DNA of 49,211 bases from Candidatus Omnitrophota bacterium (GTDB taxonomy: Bacteria; Omnitrophota; Gorgyraeia; Gygaellales; Profunditerraquicolaceae): contig JADHWA010000003.1 in NCBI GenBank assembly GCA_016783715.1, positions 1-49,211 on the forward strand. Reading direction: 5' to 3'. Below the pieces are notes generated by a model. It was given only the letters and a program-made list of their open reading frames with translations. It was not told where the DNA came from and ran no database searches. The position numbers and the translations under genes were made by a program. Of the stretch, positions 40,616 to 49,211 are shown piece after piece; position 1 is the stretch's first letter, and every line of letters starts with the position of its first letter.

Positions 40616-42814
40616 TTACTTTGCAGGCCTTCGTGTCCAGGCAAGAACCAAAGGCGAGGCAATGTAAATTGTGGAATAGATGCCGGAGATAAAACCGACA
40701 ATTAAGGTAAAGGCAAAGTTGCTTAAAACCTCTCCTCCGAATAAGAAAATCGAGATAACCACCAATAACGTTACTACCGTAGTAAGTACCGTACGGCCGA
40801 GCGTCTGATTAACACTCAGGTTTATCAGATCATAGAGCTTGAGCTTCCTGTATAGGTGGCTGTTCTCCCTGACACGGTCATAGATAACGATTGTATCGTT
40901 AATAGAGTAACCGGCGATAGTTAAAAATGCGGTAATGCTCAAGAGATCCAACTGTCTGCCGGTAATCATCAAGAATGCCAGTGCAATCCCTACATCATGC
41001 AGCAGGGCGATTACACCTGCCATGGCAAAGTTAAAGTGCTTGAATCGAAAAGAGACATATGCCAATATCCCGATCAGAGACCAGATCAGGGCCTTGATTG
41101 CCTTGTGCTTCAGATGTCTGCCGGCCACCGGACCGACGCGTTCTATTCTCAAGATTTCGATATCCTGATCAGGAAAACGCTCATTCAGCCTATCGGTAAT
41201 CAGCTCTGTTCTATCCCTTTTAGTCCTGATTAGAACCACGCGGGGATCTTCTCTGAACTGCTGGATACTGGCATCTTCAATCTGCAGTTCATCAAGCAAC
41301 CGCCGCAGCGAGTCTACCGGGACTGCCGTCTTAAAACTATACTCCTGTAATTGACCGCCGACGAAGTCTATCCCATGAGCCTCGGAGCCTCTCTTGAAGT
41401 AAGTAAAAATCCCTATCCCGATAATAACCAGGGAAACCAGATAAAAGAACCTTCTCCTGCGGATAAAATCGATTTTTGTCACTCTGAATAGCCTGATCAT
41501 CGGCAGGATTTTGAGAATCTTTAAGCTCAATAATAGCTCAAATATCAACCTGGTAACCACAATAGCGGTAAATAAACTGGCAGCCAGACCTATAGTTAAT
41601 GTCACCGCAAACCCTCTAATCGGACCAGTGCCGAATTGAAAGAGCAGGAATGCCGCAATTAAGGTAGTAAGATTGGAATCTAAGATTGCGCTGAATGCCT
41701 TACTATAGCCGTTTGATATTGCCGTGCGCAGATGTTTGCCGGCAGAGAGTTCCTCTTTTATACGTTCATTGATCAGCACATTGGCATCTACCGCCATACC
41801 CAAAGCAAGTGCGATACCGGCGATACCGGGAAGTGTCAGTGTTGCCGATATTCCGGGAAAGAGAACCGGAAGTATCCCCAATCCTCCCAGGATAAGTAAT
41901 AGATTCAGCATAAGCGCGATATCTGCAATCATCCCGGCTATAATATAATAAATCAACATAAAGACCAGGACTAATCCTGCGCCGATAAGCGTGGCTTTGA
42001 TGCCTTTATTTATCGAATCCTGCCCCAACAAAGGACCAATGGTCCTCTCTTCTTCAATATGCATTGGTGCAGGTAAGGCACCGATCCGCAAGACAATCGC
42101 CAGATCCTGCGCCTGTTCCGGGGAAAATCGGCCGCTGATTACAGCTTCTCCTGAAGGTATTGCCTCCCTGATACGGGGAGCTGACTGCACTTTTCCGTCT
42201 AAGACGATCGCCAGCCTCTTTCCGACGTTATCTGTGGTAATCTCGGCAAACTCCCTGGCGCCATCGGAATTAAATTCCAGGGCCACGATAGGCTTACTAA
42301 GCTGGTCAAAGCGCACGTAGGCATTAGAGAGCGCTCCTCCGGTCAAAGCCGAATCTTCATTTATAAGCAGAGGTTCATCATCCTCATCTGCTCGCAGCAA
42401 CTCATACCCCGCCGGTACCTCACCGGCCAAGGCCTGCTGCAGCGCTGCCACATCAGGGGAGACAAGTTTAAACTCCAGGAGCGCGGTCTTGCCGATCAAT
42501 TCGATTGCCCGCTGCCGGTCGGTGATCCCGGGAAGCTGTACGACAATCTCATCCTCCCCCTGCCTCTGTATCGTCGGCTCTCGCACGCCGAAGGCATCGA
42601 TTCTGTTTCTGATCACCTCCAGCGCCCGATCACAGGCATCAATCCTCTCTTCGGGAGGCAGGTCTGCGGTATCGACCTTTAGCAAAAGATGCATCCCGCC
42701 CTTTAGATCAAGTCCTAAATTTATCCTTTTATCCAAAGGAAATGCATAATAAGCAAAAAAACCAACCAGCCCCAGAATAAAGATTAACCTGTAGATTATT
42801 TTTCTATTCATCAA
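40616..42814 (-). CDS. secDF: SecD-SecF fusion protein
   Basis: SecD motifs LGLDLKGGMHLLL, VQLPGI, AVDANVLINERIKEEL, then SecF motifs GIDFVGGQLQEYSF, IAGYSINDTIVIYDRVREN. Confidence 0.96.
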   Translation of the reverse strand: MMNRKIIYRLIFILGLVGFFAYYAFPLDKRINLGLDLKGGMHLLLKVDTADLPPEERIDACDRALEVIRNRIDAFGVREPTIQRQGEDEIVVQLPGITDRQRAIELIGKTALLEFKLVSPDVAALQQALAGEVPAGYELLRADEDDEPLLINEDSALTGGALSNAYVRFDQLSKPIVALEFNSDGAREFAEITTDNVGKRLAIVLDGKVQSAPRIREAIPSGEAVISGRFSPEQAQDLAIVLRIGALPAPMHIEEERTIGPLLGQDSINKGIKATLIGAGLVLVFMLIYYIIAGMIADIALMLNLLLILGGLGILPVLFPGISATLTLPGIAGIALALGMAVDANVLINERIKEELSAGKHLRTAISNGYSKAFSAILDSNLTTLIAAFLLFQFGTGPIRGFAVTLTIGLAASLFTAIVVTRLIFELLLSLKILKILPMIRLFRVTKIDFIRRRRFFYLVSLVIIGIGIFTYFKRGSEAHGIDFVGGQLQEYSFKTAVPVDSLRRLLDELQIEDASIQQFREDPRVVLIRTKRDRTELITDRLNERFPDQDIEILRIERVGPVAGRHLKHKAIKALIWSLIGILAYVSFRFKHFNFAMAGVIALLHDVGIALAFLMITGRQLDLLSITAFLTIAGYSINDTIVIYDRVRENSHLYRKLKLYDLINLSVNQTLGRTVLTTVVTLLVVISIFLFGGEVLSNFAFTLIVGFISGIYSTIYIASPLVLAWTRRPAK

Positions 42815-42820
42815 TACCTT

Positions 42821-43114
42821 TTATGAAGATTGCACTGATTGTGTTTTCTTTAAATAGGCGATGCAATTCTTATCGATCTCAACTTTTACATTGTCGTCAA
42901 TACGCAGAGTCAGGGTCTTATCTTTTAAGTTGACGATTGTACCATGAATTCCGCTGGACGTCACTACTTCATCATTCTTATTGAGTTTACCAAGCATAGC
43001 CTTGTGATCTTTTTCTTTACGTTTCTGCGGACGAATCAGCAAAAAATAAAAAATAACAAAGATGAAAATAAGCGGAAATAAACTTACTATTGGATTTCCT
43101 TGTGCTGTTGGCAT
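42821..43114 (-). CDS. yajC: Preprotein translocase subunit YajC
   Basis: FYFLLIRPQKRKEKDHKAMLGKLNKNDEVVTSSGIHGTI. Confidence 0.95.
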   Translation of the reverse strand: MPTAQGNPIVSLFPLIFIFVIFYFLLIRPQKRKEKDHKAMLGKLNKNDEVVTSSGIHGTIVNLKDKTLTLRIDDNVKVEIDKNCIAYLKKTQSVQSS

Positions 43115-43124
43115 CTTTCTCTCC

Positions 43125-43270
43125 TTTAAATGAGCCTCGCCTTATGCGTGGGGCTAATCCTTCGATTCACTTGGCTCGCTCAGGATGGTGAGCGAGGGCT
43201 GTTACGTCTGTCCGAATCGAACCATTTATCCCGAGTGCCGCCATATTGGCCGGACCAGGGATCTTAATTA
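43125..43270 (-). repeat. Degenerate junction element E11 (rpsP/yajC)
   Basis: Starts TTTAAATGAGCCTCGCC as in the family and keeps GTCTGTCCGAATCGAACC, but middle and right hairpins are not recognisable. Confidence 0.45.
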
Positions 43271-43273
43271 GTC

Positions 43274-43519
43274 TTATCCTGTCTTAGCTAACTTCTTCAC
43301 CAGACTCTTTACTGTTTCTGACGGCTGGGCCCCCTTACTCTTCCAATGATCAAAACGCTCTTTTTTTATACTGGCCTCCCCGGTAATAGGATTATATGTG
43401 CCTATCTCTTCGATAAAACTGCTGTCTCTGCCTGCAGTTCTCTCGCAGACACAGATCCGGAAATACGGCTTTTTTTTGGGATTCTTCCCAACTCGCCTTA
43501 AACGTATACGAACTGCCAT
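43274..43519 (-). CDS. rpsP: 30S ribosomal protein S16
   Basis: MAVRIRLRRVGKNPKKKPYFRICVCERTAGRDSSFIEEIGTYNPI. Confidence 0.96.
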   Translation of the reverse strand: MAVRIRLRRVGKNPKKKPYFRICVCERTAGRDSSFIEEIGTYNPITGEASIKKERFDHWKSKGAQPSETVKSLVKKLAKTG

Positions 43520-43532
43520 TTCTTGTTCCTCC

Positions 43533-43758
43533 TTTAATGAGCGCATATTTTACGGAAGCTCCTTTAGGAGCAACGTAAAATATAGCTTCTTTTGTTTACT
43601 AATCTATCAGCGTGCGCGAATTAAACCCCCCACCACTTTTTAATCTAACTACCTTGTGTATAAAACCACTTACCACTTTTTCTCCAAAAAGTGGTGGGGG
43701 GTCAAGTTCCCCCGCACCCAGTCTAGTATCTACGCTACTTGTTTGGGTGCGGGGTCAC
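43533..43758 (-). repeat. Chimeric junction element E12 (trpE/rpsP): class A and class D middles in tandem, right hairpin missing
   Basis: GCGCATATTTTACG...CGTAAAATAT...GTGCGCGAATT; CCCCCCACCACTTTTT...AAAAAGTGGTGGGGGG then CCCCGCACCC (43710-43719)/GGGTGCGGGG (43745-43754). Confidence 0.88.
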
Positions 43759-45255
43759 TTGACGTATAGCCTCAAACAAGGCCTTTGCCTTATTGACGGT
43801 TTCAAGATATTCCTTATTGGGCAGAGAATCCGCCACAATTCCCGCCCCTGCCTGAATATAGGCGACTCCCCCTTTGATCACTATCGTCCTTATGGTAATA
43901 CAGGTATCCATATTATGAGAGAAACTAAAATAACCCACACAGCCCGCATAGGGGCCACGGCGTAGATTCTCTAACTCATCTATGATCTCCATGGCGCGGA
44001 TCTTTGGACTGCCGCTGACTGTCCCTGCGGGAAAGCCAGCCCTCAAGACCTCATATACATCTAGATTATCCTGCAACCTCCCTCTGACCTCAGTCACCAG
44101 ATGCATTACATGGGAGTATTTTTCTACGTTCATAAACTCACTTAGCTTGACAGTCCCGGGCTTACAGACCCGGCCTAAATCATTCCTTCCGAGATCAACC
44201 AGCATTATGTGCTCTGCTCTCTCCTTTGAGTCATGCAAGAGCTCCTTCTCAAGCCGCAGATCCTCAGCCTGATTCCGCCCCCGTGGCCGCGTGCCGGCAA
44301 TCGGCCTGGTCCTAACCACCCCTTCCTCACAACGCACCAGCATCTCAGGAGATGACCCGACTAAATAAAAACCCTTAAACTTCAAGAAATACATATAGGG
44401 CGAGGGATTGAGGCTGCGCAGAGCCCGATAGATATCAAAAGGCTCTCCGGTAATTTTCGCAGAGAACCGCTGCGAGAGAACAGTCTGGATAATATCACCT
44501 TTTCTTATGAAAACCTTTGCCTTCTTAATAATCTCCTGAAATTCACTCCTTTTAAAGTTAGAGTTGATTCTTATTTTATTCGATTTGCCGCTTTTTTGCT
44601 TAACAAGGGTAATCTCTCCTTTAAGCTGAGCCTGGATATCCTTGATCTTCCCAAGGGCCTGCCTATAAAGCCTGCGTTTGGACTTCTGTGATAGGGCCGC
44701 CTTCTTTGGCTCCGGGAGGATGACATTTGTGACGATCTTTATAGTATGATTTATATGATCAAAGACCAGAATAGTATCGGTAAGCATAAATACCGAATCA
44801 GGCAGCCTTAAATCATCCCGGTTTTTATCGGGGATATCTTCAAAGAACCTGATCAGGTCATAACCGGCAAAACCTACCAGGCCGCCGTAAAACCGAGGAA
44901 GCCCCTTTATCGGAACCGCCTTGAACCTCTGCATAATCTTTTTTATCTCCTGCAGCGGGTCGCTCTTGGTTATAAAACGGCGGACACTCTTCCTGCTAAA
45001 ATCCCTGATCTCGATATTTCTTGCCTTACTGCGTATGACCAACGAAGGATTAGCCCCCAGGAATGAAAATTTGGCGATATTCTCCTGGCCTTCAACCGAT
45101 TCTAAGAGAAAGGAGTACTCGCCTTTTTTGATCTTTAAAAACGCAGATACCGGTGTATCCAGGTCGGCATTGATCTGGCCGTAGACCGGAATCACATTCC
45201 CTTTTTTGGTAAGTTTTAAAAACTCTTCTTCTGATGGATAATAAGAATTTCTCAT
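43735..45255 (-). CDS. trpE: Anthranilate synthase component I
   Basis: PYMYFLKFKGFYLVGSSPEMLVRCE, RTRPIAGTRPRG, HIMLVDLGRNDLGRVC, PAGTVSGSPKIRAMEII. Confidence 0.96.
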   Translation of the reverse strand: MRNSYYPSEEEFLKLTKKGNVIPVYGQINADLDTPVSAFLKIKKGEYSFLLESVEGQENIAKFSFLGANPSLVIRSKARNIEIRDFSRKSVRRFITKSDPLQEIKKIMQRFKAVPIKGLPRFYGGLVGFAGYDLIRFFEDIPDKNRDDLRLPDSVFMLTDTILVFDHINHTIKIVTNVILPEPKKAALSQKSKRRLYRQALGKIKDIQAQLKGEITLVKQKSGKSNKIRINSNFKRSEFQEIIKKAKVFIRKGDIIQTVLSQRFSAKITGEPFDIYRALRSLNPSPYMYFLKFKGFYLVGSSPEMLVRCEEGVVRTRPIAGTRPRGRNQAEDLRLEKELLHDSKERAEHIMLVDLGRNDLGRVCKPGTVKLSEFMNVEKYSHVMHLVTEVRGRLQDNLDVYEVLRAGFPAGTVSGSPKIRAMEIIDELENLRRGPYAGCVGYFSFSHNMDTCITIRTIVIKGGVAYIQAGAGIVADSLPNKEYLETVNKAKALFEAIRQVTPHPNK

Positions 45256-45590
45256 TACTTGATTAACCTGTAAAAACAGCTGCGATTACCCGTATGACAG
45301 GCTACCCCACTCTGGCGCACACTGATAAGCAGCGCATCCATATCGCAGTCGTATCTAACCTGCTTGACAAACTGAAAATTTCCCGAAGTTGCCCCCTTCA
45401 CCCAATACTGGCGGCGGGATCGCGACCAAAAAACAGTTTTTTTGAGCCTGAGTGTACGCTTCAGGGATTCCTTATTCATATAGGCTAGCATCAATACTTC
45501 TTTGCTCTTATAATCCTGGATGACCGCCGGAACCAACCCCTTGCGGTCATACTTTATTAAATTTGCATCGAATTTCTTTGTCTTTTTCAT
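45255..45590 (-). CDS. hisI: Phosphoribosyl-AMP cyclohydrolase
   Basis: [66 protein letters not shown]. Confidence 0.96.
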   Translation of the reverse strand: MKKTKKFDANLIKYDRKGLVPAVIQDYKSKEVLMLAYMNKESLKRTLRLKKTVFWSRSRRQYWVKGATSGNFQFVKQVRYDCDMDALLISVRQSGVACHTGNRSCFYRLIK

Positions 45591-46342
45591 AATCTAACCG
45601 GCACTCCTTTATCCTTTAGGTAATCCTTTACCTGTTTAACCGAAAGCTCCTGGTAGTGAAATACCGAAGCAGCCAGAGCTGCATCAGCGCCAGATCTAGC
45701 GAAGACCTCATAAAAATGCTCTAGCCTACCTGCTCCTCCGGAGGCAATCACCGGAATCCCTACAGCAGTACTGATTGTCTTTGTCAATTCAAGGTCATAA
45801 CCGTCTTTTGTGCCGTCATAATCCATGCTGGTCAAGAGGATCTCTCCGGCCCCTAATCCGGCAACCTGCTTCGACCATTCTACGGCATCCAGGTCCACCG
45901 GAGTCCTGCCGCCGTTAATATAAACTTTCCAGCCATCTGCCTCTTTTTTGACATCAATAGCAACCACGATACACTGGCTGCCGAACTTAAGGCTAGCCCT
46001 GCTTATAAGCTCAGGCAACTTCACTGCCGCAGTATTAATTGAAACTTTATCCGCTCCGGCATTTAAGAGATCCCTGATATCTGAGATATTTCTCACCCCG
46101 CCGCCTACGGTAAAAGGCATGTAGATATTCACCGCGATCGCCTCTACCAGACCTATCAGCGTAGATCTGTTTTCGTAGCTGGCGGTGATATCTAAAAATA
46201 CTAACTCGTCTGCCTTCTGCTGATCATAGATCCTGGCCACCTCTACCGGGTCGCCGGCATCACGCAGACCTAAAAACTTTACACCTTTTACCACCCGGCC
46301 CTCTTTAATGTCCAGGCAGGGGATTATACGCTTGGTAAGCAT
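45587..46342 (-). CDS. hisF: Imidazole glycerol phosphate synthase subunit HisF
   Basis: [36 protein letters not shown]. Confidence 0.97.
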   Translation of the reverse strand: MLTKRIIPCLDIKEGRVVKGVKFLGLRDAGDPVEVARIYDQQKADELVFLDITASYENRSTLIGLVEAIAVNIYMPFTVGGGVRNISDIRDLLNAGADKVSINTAAVKLPELISRASLKFGSQCIVVAIDVKKEADGWKVYINGGRTPVDLDAVEWSKQVAGLGAGEILLTSMDYDGTKDGYDLELTKTISTAVGIPVIASGGAGRLEHFYEVFARSGADAALAASVFHYQELSVKQVKDYLKDKGVPVRL

Positions 46343-46346
46343 GCTT

Positions 46347-46781
46347 TTACTTTACGGGCTTCTCTAAAAACACCTGAAGCAGTCCCCAGGTTTCTTTGCC
46401 AGCTTTCCCGTCAACCTTCAGATCATTAGCCTTCTGAAAGGCCCGGACAGCCTCTTTGGTTCTTTGGCCCATTTTACCGTCAATCTTCCCCGGGTCAAAG
46501 CCGGCACTACTTAAAGCCATCTGAATATCTTTTGTCGATGGCTTAGGACTCTCTAACTTCGGACTCTTCTTTGCTTGCTTCTGATTAAGTTCCCAGATTA
46601 CATCCTTTAGATCAGATATCTCATCATCTTTAAGCTCGACCTGCGATTCAAGGAGCGAAATCTGATCTCTTAGCCCCTGCACCTGTAAATCGTCACCTTT
46701 CTTAGTTGATGTGGCGCAGCCACCAAGAACAAAAACAAACCCGACTAACAACAATAGCACAAAAATTCTTTTTATATACAT
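46347..46781 (-). CDS. Predicted lipoprotein with coiled coil and peptidoglycan-binding (PG_binding_1-like) domain
   Basis: Lipobox FVLGGCATS; heptad-rich segment; [51 protein letters not shown]. Confidence 0.85.
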   Translation of the reverse strand: MYIKRIFVLLLLVGFVFVLGGCATSTKKGDDLQVQGLRDQISLLESQVELKDDEISDLKDVIWELNQKQAKKSPKLESPKPSTKDIQMALSSAGFDPGKIDGKMGQRTKEAVRAFQKANDLKVDGKAGKETWGLLQVFLEKPVK

Positions 46782-47521
46782 ACTCCCTCTCCTTTCTTAG
46801 TTCCGCCGATCTTCAGCGCTGCACTCAATGTAAACTTCCCTTCGTATAAGGCCTTGCCGACAATTACTCCGGTTAGACCCTCTTTCTCCAGAACCTTAAG
46901 CCGCCTTAGGTCCTGCAGGCAAGATACCCCCCCTGAGGCGATAACCTTCATGGTGCTTATCTTAAGCAGTTTTTTTAGCTCTCTTATGCTCGGGCCTTTT
47001 AAGGTTCCGTCTTTGGAGATATCCGTATAGATAACCTCTCTGAAACCGTTATTCTCCAATGAAGCAGCAAACTCCGAAGTCCTTATCCGCCGGCCGGAAC
47101 TCTTCCAGCCCTTGGTCATCAATATGTCATTCTTGACATCAATGCTGACAATGACCTTGCCTCTAAATTCTCTGGACACCTTCTCCAGAAACGCCTGATC
47201 CTGGATAGCCCTGGTGCCCAAGACTACCCGCCGCACTCCAAACCCTAGAACCTTTCTTATCATCCCAATACTTCTTAGGCCTCCGCCGAACTGTACCGGG
47301 ATATCAATATTTTGGGCAATCTGCTTTACTATCTTTAAGTTTTTTGGCACCCCTTGAATTGCCCCATTCAGGTCAACCAGGTGAATTAGCCCAGCGCCCT
47401 GGCTTACCCAATCCCTGGCAGTCTTTAGAGCATCCCGGGAGTAGACCCTCTGATCTCTCTCTCCCTGGACAAGCCGCACGACCAAGCCATCTCTTAAATC
47501 AATAGCAGGAATTATCAGCAT
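46772..47521 (-). CDS. hisA: Phosphoribosylformimino-5-aminoimidazole carboxamide ribotide isomerase
   Basis: MLIIPAIDLRDGLVVRLVQGERDQRVYSRD; VQFGGGLRS; VIASGGVS. Confidence 0.96.
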   Translation of the reverse strand: MLIIPAIDLRDGLVVRLVQGERDQRVYSRDALKTARDWVSQGAGLIHLVDLNGAIQGVPKNLKIVKQIAQNIDIPVQFGGGLRSIGMIRKVLGFGVRRVVLGTRAIQDQAFLEKVSREFRGKVIVSIDVKNDILMTKGWKSSGRRIRTSEFAASLENNGFREVIYTDISKDGTLKGPSIRELKKLLKISTMKVIASGGVSCLQDLRRLKVLEKEGLTGVIVGKALYEGKFTLSAALKIGGTKKGEGVCI

Positions 47522-48141
47522 AGCTCTACAAAGTTTTTTAAAATCGCCAGACCCTCTTCCTGGCTCTTCTCCGGATGGAACTGAACCCCATAGAGGTTAT
47601 CTTTGGAAACAACAGCAGCAAATTCAAAACCATATTCGCAGGTGGCCTCAATCGTCTTTTTATCCGCCGGAGCCACATAATAAGAGTGACAGAAATATAC
47701 ACAGGGATCAGCCGCCAGGCCTCTTAAAAGAGGGCAATCTGACTCCCGAGTTGAAGGCTTGGTGATTTTAAGTTGATTCCACCCTATGTGGGGGATTTTT
47801 TTAACCTGACGGGGATCAAAACGCCTAACCTCCCCTGCAAACAGGCCTAACCCCTTCTCCTGCCTGGCTTCCTGACTTCTCTCAAAGAGCAGCTGCATCC
47901 CCAGACAGATCCCCAAAAGGGTCCTTTTACTGTTTAGTTCCTGCTTCAGGAAAGTATCGAACCCCTTCTTCTTCAACTCCAAGATAGCATCATCAAAAGC
48001 GCCTACCCCGGGAAGGACTATCTTATCCCCATCTTTCAACTTTTTAGGGGAGGAAATTACAGAAGTCTCCTGGCCAAAAGACTCCAGGGCCTTCTGTACG
48101 CTGTGAATATTCCCCATTCCATAGTCAATAATCGCGATCAT
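47515..48141 (-). CDS. hisH: Imidazole glycerol phosphate synthase subunit HisH
   Basis: MIAIIDYGMGNIHSVQKALE; LLGICLGMQLLFERSQE; GVQFHPEKSQEEGL. Confidence 0.96.
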   Translation of the reverse strand: MIAIIDYGMGNIHSVQKALESFGQETSVISSPKKLKDGDKIVLPGVGAFDDAILELKKKGFDTFLKQELNSKRTLLGICLGMQLLFERSQEARQEKGLGLFAGEVRRFDPRQVKKIPHIGWNQLKITKPSTRESDCPLLRGLAADPCVYFCHSYYVAPADKKTIEATCEYGFEFAAVVSKDNLYGVQFHPEKSQEEGLAILKNFVELC

Positions 48142-48338
48142 TTTAATGAGCAGACGACTTACGGAACGACAGTGACGTAAGTCGTAGGCCGTAAGGCCGT
48201 CTACGAATTAACCCCGCCCTTTTGGCAGGGTAGCTTATTTAAATTATATCCCCGCCAAAAGAGCGGGAAAAGTTCGGACATATAAGTTATGTCGTCAAAA
48301 TTATTAATATATTGTTCCATAACTTATGTCCTCACTTA
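48142..48338 (-). repeat. Junction element E13 (hisB/hisH), class E middle
   Basis: GCAGACGACTTACGGAACGACAGTGACGTAAGTCG...GTCTACGAATT; imperfect CCCCGCCCTTTTGGC...GCCAAAAGAGCGGG; right stem GGACATATAAGTTATG/CATAACTTATGTCC; ends in the hisB TAA. Confidence 0.88.
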
Positions 48339-48947
48339 ATCAATCAAACCTTTTGTTGAAGGGATACCTTTACGGCGGGCATCTATCTGCGTGGCCTGGT
48401 CAAGAGCCTTGCCAAAAGCCTTAAATACAGGCTCAAGGTTTGTGTGCAGGTCAGTATTGGCGCCTGAGATTTTTATATTTAGGTTCATCCCTAATTTATT
48501 AGCAAAGGACTCAAAGAAATGGTTGGCATATTCCAGATTATATCCGAACTCATCTCTATCAATAACTGAACCAACCGGCCTTTCTATCTCTTTAAAGAAA
48601 GCTCTGCCGCTTAAGTCAAGAACGACATTAGCTACCACATCCTCCATAGGGAATGAAGCTGACCCGCTGCGCTTAATGCCTAATTTATCTGTTAAGGCAT
48701 CCTTGAATGCCTCCCCTAAGACAAGCCCGATATCTTCATTTGTATGATGCATATCGACCTTTGCAGTATCCCCCTTGGCCTTCAGCTCTAAATCAAACAA
48801 CCCGTGAAAAGCAAATAGCTCCAGCATATGGTTCAGGAGCCCGATCGGAGTATCTATCTTAGACTTACCTTCTCCGTCAACAGTTAACTTAACCGTTATA
48901 TTGGTTTCGGTAGTCTTACGGGATTTCGTAGCAACTCTCTTTTTCAT
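48336..48947 (-). CDS. hisB: Imidazoleglycerol-phosphate dehydratase
   Basis: TPIGLLNHMLELFAFHGLFDL; DMHHTNEDIGLVLGEAFKDAL; HFFESFANKLGMNL. Confidence 0.96.
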   Translation of the reverse strand: MKKRVATKSRKTTETNITVKLTVDGEGKSKIDTPIGLLNHMLELFAFHGLFDLELKAKGDTAKVDMHHTNEDIGLVLGEAFKDALTDKLGIKRSGSASFPMEDVVANVVLDLSGRAFFKEIERPVGSVIDRDEFGYNLEYANHFFESFANKLGMNLNIKISGANTDLHTNLEPVFKAFGKALDQATQIDARRKGIPSTKGLID

Positions 48948-48959
48948 AGTGATTACCCC

Positions 48960-49211
48960 TTTAATGAGCGCATAACTTAGCGAAGCTAAATTATAGCGTC
49001 TATGGTTTTACATGTCGATCAGCGTGCGCTAATTACACCCCCCACCACTTTTTAATAAAAGTCTAAAATAAAATTAACGGTATAACTAACCATTCTTTAC
49101 TTAAATCCCCCAACCCACTCTTTCTCTAAAAAGTGGTGGGGGGTAAATTCGGACACGGCTTTTTTGCCAATAGCTTACGTCATTTCATTCCGTAAACTAT
49201 GTCCTCATTTA
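48960..49211 (-). repeat. Junction element E14 upstream of hisB, class A middle; runs to window end
   Basis: TTAATGAGCGCATAACTTAG...GTGCGCTAATT; CCCCCCACCACTTTTT...AAAAAGTGGTGGGGGG; TTCGGACA...TGTCCTCATTTA. Confidence 0.85.

Noticed and set aside
5936-49211. Repeats as a CRISPR array
   Set aside because: Copies are kilobases apart, separated by genes, long and internally palindromic; no spacer-like units or cas genes.
5936-49211. Junction elements as integron attC sites
   Set aside because: They are inverted hairpin pairs around a core, lack recognisable attC core sites and separate conserved housekeeping genes rather than cassettes; no integrase in the window.
1-49211. A RAYT/Y1 HUH or DDE transposase that could mobilise the elements
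   Set aside because: No full transposase ORF in the window; the partial plus-strand tail at 2-148 cannot be assigned reliably.

Overview
A ~49 kb bacterial chromosomal segment. Almost every gene is on the minus strand. Read on that strand, the order is: hisB-hisH-hisA-(lipoprotein)-hisF-hisI-trpE; rpsP-yajC-secDF-(short mfd)-surA-like-pdxA-rsmA; then one colinear translation/transcription block, tRNA-Thr-rpmG-tRNA-Trp-secE-nusG-rplKAJL-rpoBC-rpsLG-fusA-tuf-S10/spc/alpha clusters-rplQ; then an aminotransferase and leuC. The 3' end of one plus-strand gene is at the left edge. I cannot establish taxonomy; the layout and repeat-rich gaps suggest an uncultivated lineage (Omnitrophota-like is a low-confidence guess). 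The coding content is mostly ordinary housekeeping; the unusual signal is in the gaps. About 14 long intergenic gaps carry the same ~190-250 bp architecture: two homologous hairpins in inverted orientation, with outer ends TGAG...CTCA, around a third central hairpin drawn from a few sequence classes. Stem arms differ between copies but stay complementary (covariation). The element often begins at or next to the upstream stop codon and ends 0-6 nt before the downstream start codon, so several essential genes lack a visible Shine-Dalgarno sequence. It sometimes supplies stop codons or C-terminal residues. A second three-hairpin family occurs at rplL/rplJ and rpmC/rplP. A tandem array between secE and tRNA-Trp carries two shrunken tRNA-Trp-like copies. 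I suggest a family of modular palindromic elements (REP/BIME- or MITE-like) acting as gene-junction elements; function and mobility are untested inference.
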